From positions 248,001 to 312,000 of the forward strand of contig JADZAS010000002.1 of NCBI GenBank assembly GCA_020852515.1: a stretch of 64,000 bases of DNA. The letters are read 5' to 3'. The position numbers and the translations under genes are program-made. Positions within the stretch are counted from its first letter, which is position 1, and every line of letters begins with the position of its first letter. The DNA comes from Phycisphaerales bacterium (GTDB lineage: Bacteria; Planctomycetota; Phycisphaerae; Phycisphaerales; UBA5793). Below are positions 12,746-21,547 of the stretch, one piece after another. Under the pieces are notes generated by a model. It saw only the letters and a list, made by a program, of their open reading frames with translations. It ran no database searches and was not told where the DNA came from.

Positions 12746-13405
12746 ATGGCTGTGCTTTCCGTTATTCTGTCACTGCTGTTCATCATCGTCGCCGTGGCGC
12801 TGATTCTGGTCATTCTCGTCCAGCGGCCGCAGGGCGGCGGGCTCGCGGGGGCGTTTGGTGGCGTGGGCGGCGCCAGTAGCCAGTCGGCCTTCGGCGCCAA
12901 GACTGGCGACATGCTCACGTTCGCGACCGTCGCGATGTTTGTGCTCTTCCTTCTGACCTCCATGGGCATGGTCTGGCTGAACCAGGCTCAGTTTGGCGCG
13001 TCCACTCCGGCCCCGCCCGACCCGCCGAGCAATCTGGCCGTCACCATCATCTCGCCGACCGAGGCTCGCCTCACCTGGAAGGACAACTCCAAGAACGAGA
13101 CCGGGTTCTTCATCGAGCGGTCGGAGGACGGTCTGACCGGCTGGACCGAAATCGGCAATGTGGATGCGGAAGCGATCACGTTCACCGACCAGAACCTCGA
13201 GCCGGAATCGACCTACTTCTACCGCGTCTCGGCTCGCAACACCGAAGGTCCATCGACGGCTACGGAGGCGATCAACATCACCCTCCCGGCGGCGGAGGCG
13301 CAGCCTGCGGAAGGTGAAGACGGAACCAGCGAAGAAGCACCACCCACTGGAGCCGAGCCCGGCGGCAATCCCGCCGGCCAACCGGCCGAGGATGACGGCA
13401 ACTGA
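12746..13405 (+). CDS. secG: SecG translocase subunit fused to a fibronectin type III domain
   Basis: SecG is the small SecYEG subunit that helps the SecA cycle. Residues 1-90 are a normal SecG: a first membrane helix, VQRPQGGGLAGAFGG, the Ser/Gln loop SSQSAFGAKTGD, and a second helix ending in GMVWLNQ. Ordinary SecG stops near 75-110 residues. Here a Pro-rich linker leads into a fibronectin type III domain (about 92-175: PSNLAVTII, ARLTWKDNSKNETGFFIERS, TYFYRVSARN) and an acidic Pro/Glu tail, total 219 residues. SecG of E. coli has both termini outside, so the added domain should face the periplasm. An AGAGGTGG ribosome site precedes the ATG at 12746. The fused domain was not expected from the SecG family and is reported as a finding. 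Confidence 0.92.
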   Translation: MAVLSVILSLLFIIVAVALILVILVQRPQGGGLAGAFGGVGGASSQSAFGAKTGDMLTFATVAMFVLFLLTSMGMVWLNQAQFGASTPAPPDPPSNLAVTIISPTEARLTWKDNSKNETGFFIERSEDGLTGWTEIGNVDAEAITFTDQNLEPESTYFYRVSARNTEGPSTATEAINITLPAAEAQPAEGEDGTSEEAPPTGAEPGGNPAGQPAEDDGN

Positions 13406-13424
13406 GTCGGGGGGTTTCCGCCAC

Positions 13425-14315
13425 GTGATCCGATCGATGACCGGTTTCGGCGAAGCGGCAACGGAAGTGCAGTCCGTCCACTACGCCGTCGAATTGCGCT
13501 CGATCAACAACAAGTTCTACAAGGCGGCCATTCGACTGCCGGAAGAACTCGAGGGGATGGAGGCGGAGATCGATAGCCGGCTGCGCCGCCGGCTCGTGCG
13601 CGGGTCGATCACGCTGAAAGTGCGGATTTCGGACCCGACCGCCCGCGCCGCCTACCGAATCAATACCGAAGCGCTGCAGTCCTACATCGAATACCTCGGC
13701 CGACTGCCTCACGAAGTCGGCCATCCCGTGCCCATCGACGTGGCGGCGCTCATCCAGTTGCCCGGAGTGCTCCAGCCGCCCGACGATTTCGAATCGCGCG
13801 TCGACACCGCCCGGCCGATCATCCACGACCTGATCGAGCGGGCGTGCGACCGACTCATCGAAATGCGCGACCGCGAAGGCGCCATGCTTCATCAGGACCT
13901 CCACCGGCACCACGGCGCCATCGTGGAGCGTCTCGAGGGCATTGCCCGCCGCACGCCCCTGGTGGTCGAGGAATACCACCAGCGCCTGCGGCAGCGGATC
14001 GAATCGATGCTCAAGGACGCGTCGGTGCACGTGAACGAGACCGATCTCGTGCGAGAAGTGGCGATCTACGCCGAACGCAGCGACATCGCCGAAGAGATTA
14101 CCCGGCTCAACGCGCACCTGAGCCAGTTTCGCGACCTCATTGACTCGAAAGACTGCGAGCCCATCGGCCGCACGCTCGATTTCCTTGCACAGGAACTGCT
14201 CCGCGAAGCGAACACGATCGCCAGTAAGTCCAACGATTCGCAGATCAGCCGCGATATCGTGGAGGTAAAAGGAGCGATCGATCGCATCAAGGAGCAGGTA
14301 CAGAACGTAGAGTAG
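13425..14315 (+). CDS. YicC/YloC-type endoribonuclease
   Basis: The product (296 residues from GTG 13425) begins VIRSMTGFGEA, the hallmark N terminus of YicC/YloC proteins, has ELRSINNKFYK and ends with IRNDI-like SRDIVEVKGAIDRIKEQVQNVE. YicC of E. coli (287 residues) is an endoribonuclease acting on small RNAs and stress-linked transcripts; YloC of Bacillus is a homologue. The alternative ATG at 13392 overlaps the secG stop and gives an atypical N terminus; ATG 13437 would remove the conserved IRS. The gene follows secG with a small separation and precedes the kinase gene at 14327 by 11 bp. Confidence 0.9.
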   Translation: MIRSMTGFGEAATEVQSVHYAVELRSINNKFYKAAIRLPEELEGMEAEIDSRLRRRLVRGSITLKVRISDPTARAAYRINTEALQSYIEYLGRLPHEVGHPVPIDVAALIQLPGVLQPPDDFESRVDTARPIIHDLIERACDRLIEMRDREGAMLHQDLHRHHGAIVERLEGIARRTPLVVEEYHQRLRQRIESMLKDASVHVNETDLVREVAIYAERSDIAEEITRLNAHLSQFRDLIDSKDCEPIGRTLDFLAQELLREANTIASKSNDSQISRDIVEVKGAIDRIKEQVQNVE

Positions 14316-14326
14316 GTCGAGGCAAC

Positions 14327-15391
14327 ATGGCAGAAGGCACTAACCAGGACGTCCGCAATGACGCTGCGCTCGCCATCGCGTGCAGCCAGTACGACGTCGG
14401 TCCGATCCAGACGATTGTGGAAGCGATCGTCGGCTCGCGCCGATCGCGCAAGTGGGTCATCCGCGCCAAGCGCGGCGACTTCGTGCTCAAGGAGCGCTCC
14501 GAGCAACTCGCCACGGTCGAACAGGTCGCGTTCGCCCATGAAGTTCAACTGCGCCTCGAAGAAGCAGGCTTTCCCGTTGCCGCCATCATCGGCACGCGCG
14601 AAGGCAACCGTTCACTCTACCAGGGCAATGAGCGGATCTACGAACTGACGCGGCTCATCCGGGGCAGTTCGTTCGATCGAGGCGCCGAGCAAGCCCGCGA
14701 GGCCGGCCGGACTCTGGCGTGGTTCCACTCGGCTCTGACGGGTATGGATGTGCCGGCGCTCATGTCCTCCAAGTCATTCCACCGTCGCGCGGACATCGCG
14801 ACCATTGCCGAGCACATCCCGCGTGCGATCCGAATCGTCACCAACGACGAGGCGTCGCGAAAGGCGGCCGGCGAGATCGTCAAGACGCTGCTGGCGACGT
14901 ACGAGCAACTCGTCCGCAAGACCGACGTGATGGGCTTTGCGCAGTGGCCCAGGTTCGTCGTGCACGGCGACTGGCATCCGGGCAATCTGCTCTTTGCCGA
15001 GGATGGCAACGTCGCGGGAGTATTCGATTTCGACACGGTGCGCCTCGAGCCGCGCATCGCCGACGTCGCCAACGGCGCGCTGCAGTTTTCGATGAAGATC
15101 ACCTCCGACGACCCGTTCAGCCATCCGGACGGCCTGAACGAATCGATCCTCATCTCGTTTCTGAGCGGCTACGACTCGTTCGAGCCTGCGTTCATGCTGA
15201 GCGTTGCTGAAATGCAGGCGCTGTGTTCGCTCATGTCCGAGGCGCTCATCGCCGAAGCGTTTCCGGTCATCGCCCAGACGGGCCGCTTCGGCCGCTGGGG
15301 CGGGCTCGAATTCCTTCAGATCGTGGACCGCAAGGTGCGGTGGCTGACGACCGCGGCCGAGGAACTGCTGGCGCGGATGAATCAGGATTAG
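14327..15391 (+). CDS. APH-type phosphotransferase
   Basis: A 354-residue kinase-like protein. Visible: the N-lobe lysine region KRGDFVLKERSE, the catalytic loop HGDWHPGNLLF (about residues 216-226) and the Mg-binding FDFDTVRLEPRIADVA (about 234-249). These are the APH/choline-kinase/homoserine-kinase type II signatures. The substrate cannot be read from sequence; homologues phosphorylate small alcohols, fructosamines, or act on CotS-type spore proteins. No neighbouring gene points to aminoglycosides, so a resistance role is not supported. It is tightly spaced behind yicC (11 bp), with a GAGG just before the ATG. Confidence 0.85.
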   Translation: MAEGTNQDVRNDAALAIACSQYDVGPIQTIVEAIVGSRRSRKWVIRAKRGDFVLKERSEQLATVEQVAFAHEVQLRLEEAGFPVAAIIGTREGNRSLYQGNERIYELTRLIRGSSFDRGAEQAREAGRTLAWFHSALTGMDVPALMSSKSFHRRADIATIAEHIPRAIRIVTNDEASRKAAGEIVKTLLATYEQLVRKTDVMGFAQWPRFVVHGDWHPGNLLFAEDGNVAGVFDFDTVRLEPRIADVANGALQFSMKITSDDPFSHPDGLNESILISFLSGYDSFEPAFMLSVAEMQALCSLMSEALIAEAFPVIAQTGRFGRWGGLEFLQIVDRKVRWLTTAAEELLARMNQD

Positions 15392-15444
15392 CCGCAGCGC
15401 AGATGGCGCTGGCGCGTCAATGATTCACCGGAGGTTCGTGTCAC

Positions 15445-16965
15445 GTGCAGGTCATCACGCTCCTGATCGTCGCGCTGGTGTATCTGTCGCAGGATGCCGC
15501 CGGGTGGTCGCCCTGGAAGCCCGAGCTCACTGACCAGCAGCGCGTGCTGTGGAGCCTGGCGGGCCCGGCGGCGATTGTCGGCGCCGCCTGGATTGCCTTT
15601 CGCCTCTGCCGACGCGCGATGGAGCGGCGCGGCTCATGGCGAGCCGTGCTGCTGGCGGATCGGTTGCTGGCGGCGTGCACGTGGTTGGCCGCCGCAGCGC
15701 ACGCATTCAACGTCATCGTGCTCGACGTGGTCGGCGCCAGTCGAGGAATCATCGGCGACTGGATCGCGCTCGACGAAGCGCTGGCCGTGCTCCCGCCGGT
15801 GCTGGCCATCCTGGGCGCGTGGTGGAGTTATTACCCGATCAACCGCCGCCTGCGCGAGGCGGCGCTCATCCGCTGCCTCGATACCGGCCGACCGATCTAC
15901 CCCATCTGGACGCGCGGGCAATATGTGCTGTCCCAGGCGCGGCTGCACTTCGGGCTGGTGTTGCTGCCGGCGATGCTCATCATGGGCTGGGCTGAAGCGG
16001 TCGAGTTCTACTTTCGCATGCAGGGACAGCAGCCTTCCTGGATGCCCGGCGGGCTCATCGCGGTGGGCACCGGCGCCATCTTCCTCTTCGCGCCGACGTT
16101 GATGACGCGCATCTGGGACACCACGCCGCTTGCGCCCGGCGATCTCCGCAGCCGGCTTGAGCATCTGTGCGCCGCGCACGGCGTCGGTGTGCGCGGCCTG
16201 CTCGTGTGGAACACGCACGGCGGGATGATCAACGGCGCGGTGATGGGCATCCTTGGCCGCCTGCGCTACATCCTGCTGACCGATGCGCTGCTCGACACCA
16301 TGACCACGAGACAGGTCGAAGCGGTGATGGCGCATGAAGTCGGCCATGCGCGGCGGCACCATCTTCCCTGGCTGGCGATCTGCCTCATCGCCATTCTGAC
16401 GACGACGGCGCTGCTCACCACGCTGGCCATGCGCGGCATCGAGCCGTGGCTCGATGCGCCGCCCGAGCCGGTCGCCGCGCAGCCGGCGCTGCAGCCCGCT
16501 TCTGATCTGCCCCGGGGCGAATCGCTCACCGTTGTCCGCGTGTTGGGCGGCCGCCGACCGGCGCAGTGGCTTGAGCCGCTGGGACTGGTTGCGACGATTG
16601 TCATGGCGCTGGGCGCGTTCGGCTGGACGAGCCGGCGCTTCGAGCGCCAGGCCGACGCCTTCGCGGTGCAGCATCTCAGCGGCCTGACGCGATCCGGCGG
16701 CGGCGAAGCGCCGATCACTGCCGAGGCGGCCGGCGCGATGAGCGAAGCGCTGCTCATCGTGGCTGAACTTAATCACATCCCGCTGCAGCGCCGCAGCTGG
16801 CGCCACGGCTCGATCCAGTGGAGGCGCGACTACCTCCGCTCGCTCATCGGCAAGCGCTGCGACGCCTTACCAATCGACCGGCATATGCGGTGGATCCAAC
16901 TCACCGCTGCACTGCTGCTGCTCATCTCATTCGCCGTGACCTGGTGGCTGGACGGGTTTGGGTGA
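15445..16965 (+). CDS. M48-family membrane metalloprotease
   Basis: Integral membrane zinc protease of 506 residues. About six hydrophobic helices surround the zinc site HEVGH (297-301) within EAVMAHEVGHARRHHLPW; the downstream ERQADAFAVQHL supplies the third ligand Glu, as in Ste24/HtpX-type M48 enzymes. These degrade or process misfolded membrane proteins. The start is GTG 15445, preceded by GGAGG (15430-15434). A long intervening segment with Pro-rich and charged residues lies between the HEXXH and ERQAD motifs. It converges with the oxidoreductase gene at 16976, leaving only 10 bp between stop codons. Confidence 0.88.
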   Translation: MQVITLLIVALVYLSQDAAGWSPWKPELTDQQRVLWSLAGPAAIVGAAWIAFRLCRRAMERRGSWRAVLLADRLLAACTWLAAAAHAFNVIVLDVVGASRGIIGDWIALDEALAVLPPVLAILGAWWSYYPINRRLREAALIRCLDTGRPIYPIWTRGQYVLSQARLHFGLVLLPAMLIMGWAEAVEFYFRMQGQQPSWMPGGLIAVGTGAIFLFAPTLMTRIWDTTPLAPGDLRSRLEHLCAAHGVGVRGLLVWNTHGGMINGAVMGILGRLRYILLTDALLDTMTTRQVEAVMAHEVGHARRHHLPWLAICLIAILTTTALLTTLAMRGIEPWLDAPPEPVAAQPALQPASDLPRGESLTVVRVLGGRRPAQWLEPLGLVATIVMALGAFGWTSRRFERQADAFAVQHLSGLTRSGGGEAPITAEAAGAMSEALLIVAELNHIPLQRRSWRHGSIQWRRDYLRSLIGKRCDALPIDRHMRWIQLTAALLLLISFAVTWWLDGFG

Positions 16966-16975
16966 CAAGTTCACG

Positions 16976-18007
16976 TCACGGCCGCGGAATGCTTGCTGCA
17001 AACTCGCGGGCGGCGGCGACGATGCGCTCGGCCGTGCGCACCGCGGCGAAGCCGGCGTGCACATCGACTCGCGGCCGGCCACCCTGGCGCACGACGGCCG
17101 TGAAGTCGCGCAGCTGCATCTGCAACTGATCGGCATCATCCACTTCGAGCGGCTCGATGTTGACGAGGTCGGTGTAATCGAGATCGGAGAGATCGCGGCC
17201 GGCGGCGAGCTGGGCCCGCACCCGCGCCAACTGCTCGGCGTTGGCTGTGTGCCGGATCATCAGCCCGTTCTTGCGCGCAAAGTCGATGCTCACGTAGGCG
17301 TCGTCGGCGACGATGCGGATCTTGCGCTCGGTCTTGAGCGCCAGCCGGCTCGCCGTGACGTTGGCCACGCAGCCGATGGGGAACTCAAGCCGCGCGTTGC
17401 ACACGTCCTCGGCCGCGCCCAGCACGGCCACGGCGCTGGCCTGCACGCGATGCGGCTCGCAGCCGGTGAGCATGAGCAGCACGTCCAAGTCATGAATCAT
17501 GATGTCGAGCACCACTCCGACGTCCACGCTGCGAAAGGTCATCGGGCTTACGCGGTGCACTTCGATGAATCGCGGCACGAGATTGTCCTGACTGGCCAGA
17601 GCGCGAACGGCGGGGTTGTAACGCTCGATGTGCCCGACCTGCAGGATCGTGCCGGTCGCGTCGGCCAGATCCGCCAGTCGCCTGGCTTGATCGACATCCG
17701 GCGCCAGCGGCTTTTCAATCAGGCACGCCACGCCGGCGCGGAGCAGCGGCTCGGCGACGCGAAGATGATACTGCGTCGGTACGGCGACGGTTACGGCATC
17801 GACCCCGGCGGCGATGAGTTCGCCCGTGTCACCAAACGCCGCCGCGCCATACTCACTGGCGATGGCGGTGCACCGGTTCGCGTCCGCATCGACCACGCCG
17901 ACGAGGCGCACCTCGGGCATCTGGCTGTAGATGCGGGCGTGGTGCCGGCCCATGCGGCCGACTCCGACGACCCCGACGCGCAGTGGCGCTTTCTGATCTG
18001 CTGGCAT
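16976..18007 (-). CDS. Gfo/Idh/MocA family NAD(P)-dependent oxidoreductase
   Basis: Product of 343 residues with a Rossmann domain, GVVGVGRMGRHHARIY, then the conserved EKPLAPDVDQA (catalytic Lys of the EKP motif), VGHIERYNP and a C-terminal alpha/beta substrate domain. Members oxidise sugar derivatives such as UDP-sugars, inositol or trans-dihydrodiols. No neighbouring gene defines the substrate. GHIERYNPAV resembles sugar nucleotide dehydrogenases of envelope polysaccharide pathways, but this is only an inference. The ATG at 18007 is preceded by AGGAG with 6-nt spacing; an in-frame TTG at 18025 is less likely. Its 5' end is close to the start of the zinc-ribbon gene stop at 18054 (46 bp), so cotranscription with that gene is possible. 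Confidence 0.88.
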   Translation of the reverse strand: MPADQKAPLRVGVVGVGRMGRHHARIYSQMPEVRLVGVVDADANRCTAIASEYGAAAFGDTGELIAAGVDAVTVAVPTQYHLRVAEPLLRAGVACLIEKPLAPDVDQARRLADLADATGTILQVGHIERYNPAVRALASQDNLVPRFIEVHRVSPMTFRSVDVGVVLDIMIHDLDVLLMLTGCEPHRVQASAVAVLGAAEDVCNARLEFPIGCVANVTASRLALKTERKIRIVADDAYVSIDFARKNGLMIRHTANAEQLARVRAQLAAGRDLSDLDYTDLVNIEPLEVDDADQLQMQLRDFTAVVRQGGRPRVDVHAGFAAVRTAERIVAAAREFAASIPRP

Positions 18008-18053
18008 GCCCTGCTCCTGGTTCAACGCGGCTGCTCTCTCATTCCTGCCCGAA

Positions 18054-18983
18054 CTACTCGCGCACGAGCGCGGTGCTCTCCCGGCCGCCAGCCTGGCGGG
18101 CGGCCTCGATGCGCTCGATCATCTCGGCCGTCTTTCCTTCAAAGCGGTGGCGATACCTGATTGCCCAGCGCACGAGGCTCAGCAGCCGCAGCATCGAGAC
18201 CGCGTAGTACACCTGCGCAAACGCGAAGCCGATGATGATGATGATGTAGCCTCCCATGCAGCACAGCGGCACGGCGCCGGCGCGACACTGAATCGTCTGG
18301 AGAATCGCGACGTATGGGCTGATGAACGCGATGCACAGCCCCAGCGCCCACGAGAGGTTGCGAAACCGGTCGGCGAGCCGGCTTTCCGCGCCCTCATCGG
18401 CGAGACGCGCCAGCAGCAGGCACGACAGCGCCTGCATGCCGACCCATGCAAACGCGGTGATCGAGACGACCGGCAGGATCAGCGCCGGCGAGTTGCTCGG
18501 CTTCCACGGATTGAGCACGAGCGCAACCAGAATGAGCCCGAAGGCCGAGAGCGCCATGACCAGGCGCAGCATCGCCGTGAGCGATCGGTGCATCTGCAGC
18601 GGCGGCTCCTGGATGCGGTTCCAGGCGCCCGTGAGCAGCACCACCGCCGCCGCAGCCGTCACGAGCAGGCAGCCGGCCAGGATCAGCCCCTGCTTCATGA
18701 GCAGGCCGTAGTAGCACCACATCCACACCGCCATGCCGGCGGCCCAGGCGAGCAGACCCAGCGTCAGCGCCAGCCGCAGGGACCTGAGCACGTCGGGCGG
18801 AGCTTCGTTGAGCCCGTCGCCGCGTGCTCGGAGAATGCGCCGGCCGCACTCGGGACACGCGCCGCCGAAGCGCATGCCGCGCAGCGCGTAGCCGCACTGG
18901 ATGCACCGGCGATCGTCGTCGATGAGATCGGCGCCGATCTGCCCTCGCGAGCGGTAGAAATGGTCCACACTGCTCTGAGCCAT
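18054..18983 (-). CDS. Zinc-ribbon polytopic membrane protein
   Basis: A 309-residue unknown with an N-terminal zinc ribbon, CIQCGYALRG (Cys27, Cys30) and CPECGR (Cys43, Cys46), followed by about seven hydrophobic segments and a charged C-terminal tail. The motif CxxCGYxLRG-x(n)-CPECG recurs in several proteins of this window and is a hallmark of planctomycete-type membrane proteins of unknown role. TACGAT (complement of 18992-18997) lies 8 nt before the ATG at 18983, a promoter-like placement that excludes an in-frame ATG at 19004. The opposite strand carries hslU, whose start is 69 bp away. Confidence 0.75.
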   Translation of the reverse strand: MAQSSVDHFYRSRGQIGADLIDDDRRCIQCGYALRGMRFGGACPECGRRILRARGDGLNEAPPDVLRSLRLALTLGLLAWAAGMAVWMWCYYGLLMKQGLILAGCLLVTAAAAVVLLTGAWNRIQEPPLQMHRSLTAMLRLVMALSAFGLILVALVLNPWKPSNSPALILPVVSITAFAWVGMQALSCLLLARLADEGAESRLADRFRNLSWALGLCIAFISPYVAILQTIQCRAGAVPLCCMGGYIIIIIGFAFAQVYYAVSMLRLLSLVRWAIRYRHRFEGKTAEMIERIEAARQAGGRESTALVRE

Positions 18984-19051
18984 GGCCGGCAATCGTAGCG
19001 GCAATCAGACTCATCCGGAGCGCCGCCGCCTGGCGCCTACGATCCATTTCC

Positions 19052-20422
19052 ATGACGCCACGTGAACTCACGCCGCGACAGATCGTCGCGGAACTCGACA
19101 AGTACATCATCGGCCAGAGGGATGCCAAGCGGGCCGTGGCCATTGCGGTGCGCAACCGCTGGCGGCGGCAACGGCTGCAGGGCGATCTTGCCCGCGAAGT
19201 CTCGCCGCGCAACATCATCATGGTCGGCCCCACCGGCGTGGGCAAGACGGAAATCGCCCGGCGACTGGCCCGGCTCGTCGACGCGCCATTCATAAAAATC
19301 GAGGCGACGAAGTTCACCGAAGTCGGCTACCACGGCCGGGATGTCGATTCGATGATCCGCGACCTGCTCGACCTGGCGATCAAAATGGTGCGCAACGAGC
19401 AGGCGGAGATAGTCAAAGTCAAGGCGCAGGAGGCGGTCGAGCAGCGGCTCGTGTCGATCCTGCTCGGGCGCGAGCCCTCGGCGGGCGGATACATCCGCGC
19501 TGAAGAATCCGAACTGGGCGGCGAGGAAACCAGCCGCACCACGCGCGACCGCATGCTCGAGCGTCTGCGCCAGGGAGTCTTTGACGATCGCGAGATCGAA
19601 CTCTCTGTGCGCGAGTCGGCGTCGGTGCCGCTCATCGGCGGCATGGGGCCGGATCAACTCGATCCCGGCGTGTCGAGCATGCTCGAGCAGCTCATGCCTG
19701 CCCGGCACAAGATGCGCAAGGTGAGCGTCACCGAAGCGCGGCGCATTCTGCTCGAAGAGGAAACGGACAAACTCATCGACCGCGACCTGATGATCAGCGA
19801 AGCGATCGCGCGCACCGAGCAGTCGGGCATCATCTTTCTCGACGAGATCGACAAGATCGCCGCCGGCTCCAAGGGCACGACCGGCAGCGCCGACGTCTCG
19901 CGCCAGGGCGTGCAGCGCGACCTGCTGCCGATCGTGGAGGGTTCGAGCGTCGCCACGCGGCACGGCATGGTGCAGACGGACCACATCCTCTTCATCGCCG
20001 CCGGCGCGTTTCACTCGGCGACGGTGAGCGATCTCATGCCCGAGTTGCAGGGGCGGTTTCCGATCCGCGTCGAACTGGCCGGCCTGACGCGCGATGACTT
20101 CGTGCGCATCCTGCGCGAGCCGGACCACTCGCTGCTCAAGCAGCAGAAGGCGCTGCTCGAGACCGAGGGGCTGACCATCGAGATCGATGACGACGCCATC
20201 GACACGATGGCCGACATCGCCGCCCGCGCCAACTCCACGATGGAGAACATCGGGGCCCGGCGGCTGATGACCATCGTCGAGCGCCTGTTCGAGAACATCA
20301 GTTTCGACGCGCCCGACATGCCGGCACGAGGCGAGACGCAGATCCGCATTTCCGCCGCCATGGTGCGCGAGCAACTCGAGTCGATCGTGGCCGATGAGGA
20401 CCTGAGCCGCTTCGTGCTCTGA
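19052..20422 (+). CDS. hslU: HslU, ATPase subunit of the HslUV protease
   Basis: AAA+ unfoldase that feeds substrates to HslV. The 456-residue product has the N-terminal ELDKYIIGQRDAKRAVAIA, Walker A GPTGVGKT (59-66), a typical HslU motif EVGYHGRDVDSMIRDL (90-105), an inserted I-domain, Walker B IIFLDEIDKIA (260-270) and a C terminus ending SRFVL, the tail that inserts into HslV pockets. Length slightly exceeds E. coli HslU (443). A TACGAT hexamer at 19038-19043 lies 8 nt before the ATG and no Shine-Dalgarno is seen, so transcription may start at the start codon. hslV follows after 12 bp. In E. coli the order is hslV-hslU; here it is reversed. Confidence 0.97.
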   Translation: MTPRELTPRQIVAELDKYIIGQRDAKRAVAIAVRNRWRRQRLQGDLAREVSPRNIIMVGPTGVGKTEIARRLARLVDAPFIKIEATKFTEVGYHGRDVDSMIRDLLDLAIKMVRNEQAEIVKVKAQEAVEQRLVSILLGREPSAGGYIRAEESELGGEETSRTTRDRMLERLRQGVFDDREIELSVRESASVPLIGGMGPDQLDPGVSSMLEQLMPARHKMRKVSVTEARRILLEEETDKLIDRDLMISEAIARTEQSGIIFLDEIDKIAAGSKGTTGSADVSRQGVQRDLLPIVEGSSVATRHGMVQTDHILFIAAGAFHSATVSDLMPELQGRFPIRVELAGLTRDDFVRILREPDHSLLKQQKALLETEGLTIEIDDDAIDTMADIAARANSTMENIGARRLMTIVERLFENISFDAPDMPARGETQIRISAAMVREQLESIVADEDLSRFVL

Positions 20423-20434
20423 CGAGGAACCACC

Positions 20435-21007
20435 ATGCACGGCAACGTCGAAGTCCAGCGCGGCCTGTTTCATGCCACCACCATCGTGTGCGTGCGCCGC
20501 GATGAACAGGTCGCCATCGCCGGCGACGGTCAGGTCACGCTCGGCCAGACGGTCGCCAAGGCCAACGCAGTCAAAGTTCGCAAGCTCGACGGCCTCGGCG
20601 CCGGCAGTCGCGGCGTGCTCGTCGGCTTCGCCGGCTCGGCGGCGGATGCGTTTGCGCTGCTCGATCGATTTGAGGCCCACCTGAAGGCCTCGCCGCAGAA
20701 CCTCATGAAGGCCGCGATCGAACTCGCCAAGCAGTGGCGCACCGACCGTGTCATGCGCCGGCTCGAGAGCCTGCTCGCCGTCGCCGACGCGAAGCAATCC
20801 CTGATGATCTCCGGCCAGGGTGATGTGATCGAACCTTCCGACGGCATCATCGCCATCGGTAGCGGCGGCTCCTATGCGCAGGCCGCGGCCCGAGCCCTGC
20901 TCACGCACACCTCGATGCCCGCCAAGGCCGTGGCGGAGGAGAGCCTCAAGATCGCGGGTGAGATTTGCGTGTATACAAACACCAATGTTACCGTGCTTAC
21001 GTTGTGA
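20435..21007 (+). CDS. hslV: HslV peptidase subunit
   Basis: Proteasome-like threonine protease partner of HslU. The 190-residue product carries the active-site region [23 protein letters not shown]; the catalytic nucleophile would be Thr15, exposed after cleavage of a 14-residue leader ending in FHA. The family cleaves a short propeptide or only Met, so this leader is on the long side. Further family motifs are [18 protein letters not shown] and [33 protein letters not shown] sequence lies before the ATG at 20435. An inverted-repeat hairpin follows its stop codon and may be the transcription terminator. Confidence 0.96.
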   Translation: MHGNVEVQRGLFHATTIVCVRRDEQVAIAGDGQVTLGQTVAKANAVKVRKLDGLGAGSRGVLVGFAGSAADAFALLDRFEAHLKASPQNLMKAAIELAKQWRTDRVMRRLESLLAVADAKQSLMISGQGDVIEPSDGIIAIGSGGSYAQAAARALLTHTSMPAKAVAEESLKIAGEICVYTNTNVTVLTL

Positions 21008-21014
21008 ACGAAGC

Positions 21015-21059
21015 GATGGATTATCGGTGTGTTGCGATGAAGCAACGGACCGATCCATC
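21015..21059 (+). terminator. Compound stem-loop after hslV
   Basis: From the sequence: GATGG(21015-21019) pairs CCATC (21055-21059); ATCGGT (21023-21028) pairs ACCGAT (21049-21054); GTTGC (21031-21035) pairs GCAAC (21042-21046), with a 6-nt loop. Three stacked stems with small bulges. It begins 8 nt after the hslV stop codon, so it can act as terminator or 3' protector. There is no T-tract after it, so intrinsic termination is not certain. Confidence 0.5.
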
Positions 21060-21157
21060 ATCAGGGTTTCGTTGATCGGGGTGCGCCGAACGCGTTGCCG
21101 GTCTGCGCAGGATCTCGCAGCCGGACGCCGGCGAATCGTGCCGATGGTTTCTGAGTC

Positions 21158-21547
21158 ATGTTCATGAGTGCACGACGTCGCAAACACGCTGCGCGCGCTG
21201 CCCGGCAGCGCCTCGGTTCAATGATGCTCGCCATGCTGTTCGGGCTGCAGGCGATCTGCCTGGCGATCTTCGCAGCCGATCCGGGTGGAGCGCCGCTGCG
21301 AGGCGGGCTGCTCGAGGCGATGTGGATGAACCGCCGGCCAGGTCTGGCCATGGCGTTCCTCGCGCTCATTGCGCTGGGCCCCGTGCTCTCACTCGTGCTG
21401 TGGCGCTGCACCGGCTGGCGAAGATGGCTCATGGTCGCGATGTGGATCGCATTCATCGTGCTGCTCGACGGCGTCAGCGCGCAGAAGATGGGCTCGGTCA
21501 GCCGCGTGCTGTGGTTCTGGAAGGTGGAGCCGTGGCTCAGTCCGTGA
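21158..21547 (+). CDS. Small membrane protein, unknown function
   Basis: A 129-residue protein with a basic N terminus (ARRRKHAARAARQR) and three hydrophobic segments (about 22-40, 58-78 and 83-105), so inside-start topology is likely. No family recognised. The ATG at 21158 or 21164 can serve; no strong ribosome site is visible. Codon usage and GC resemble neighbours. Its 3' end overlaps the 3' end of the convergent BFD gene by 11 bp. It could be cotranscribed with hslUV only if the intervening hairpin does not terminate. Confidence 0.5.
   Translation: MFMSARRRKHAARAARQRLGSMMLAMLFGLQAICLAIFAADPGGAPLRGGLLEAMWMNRRPGLAMAFLALIALGPVLSLVLWRCTGWRRWLMVAMWIAFIVLLDGVSAQKMGSVSRVLWFWKVEPWLSP

Noticed and set aside
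14327-15391. Aminoglycoside resistance kinase
   Set aside because: Only the general APH catalytic motifs are present; neighbours are housekeeping genes, so no resistance role can be claimed.
19037-21187. A 716-codon minus-strand open frame
   Set aside because: Covers hslU and hslV, which are certain genes; no domain is visible in the antisense translation.
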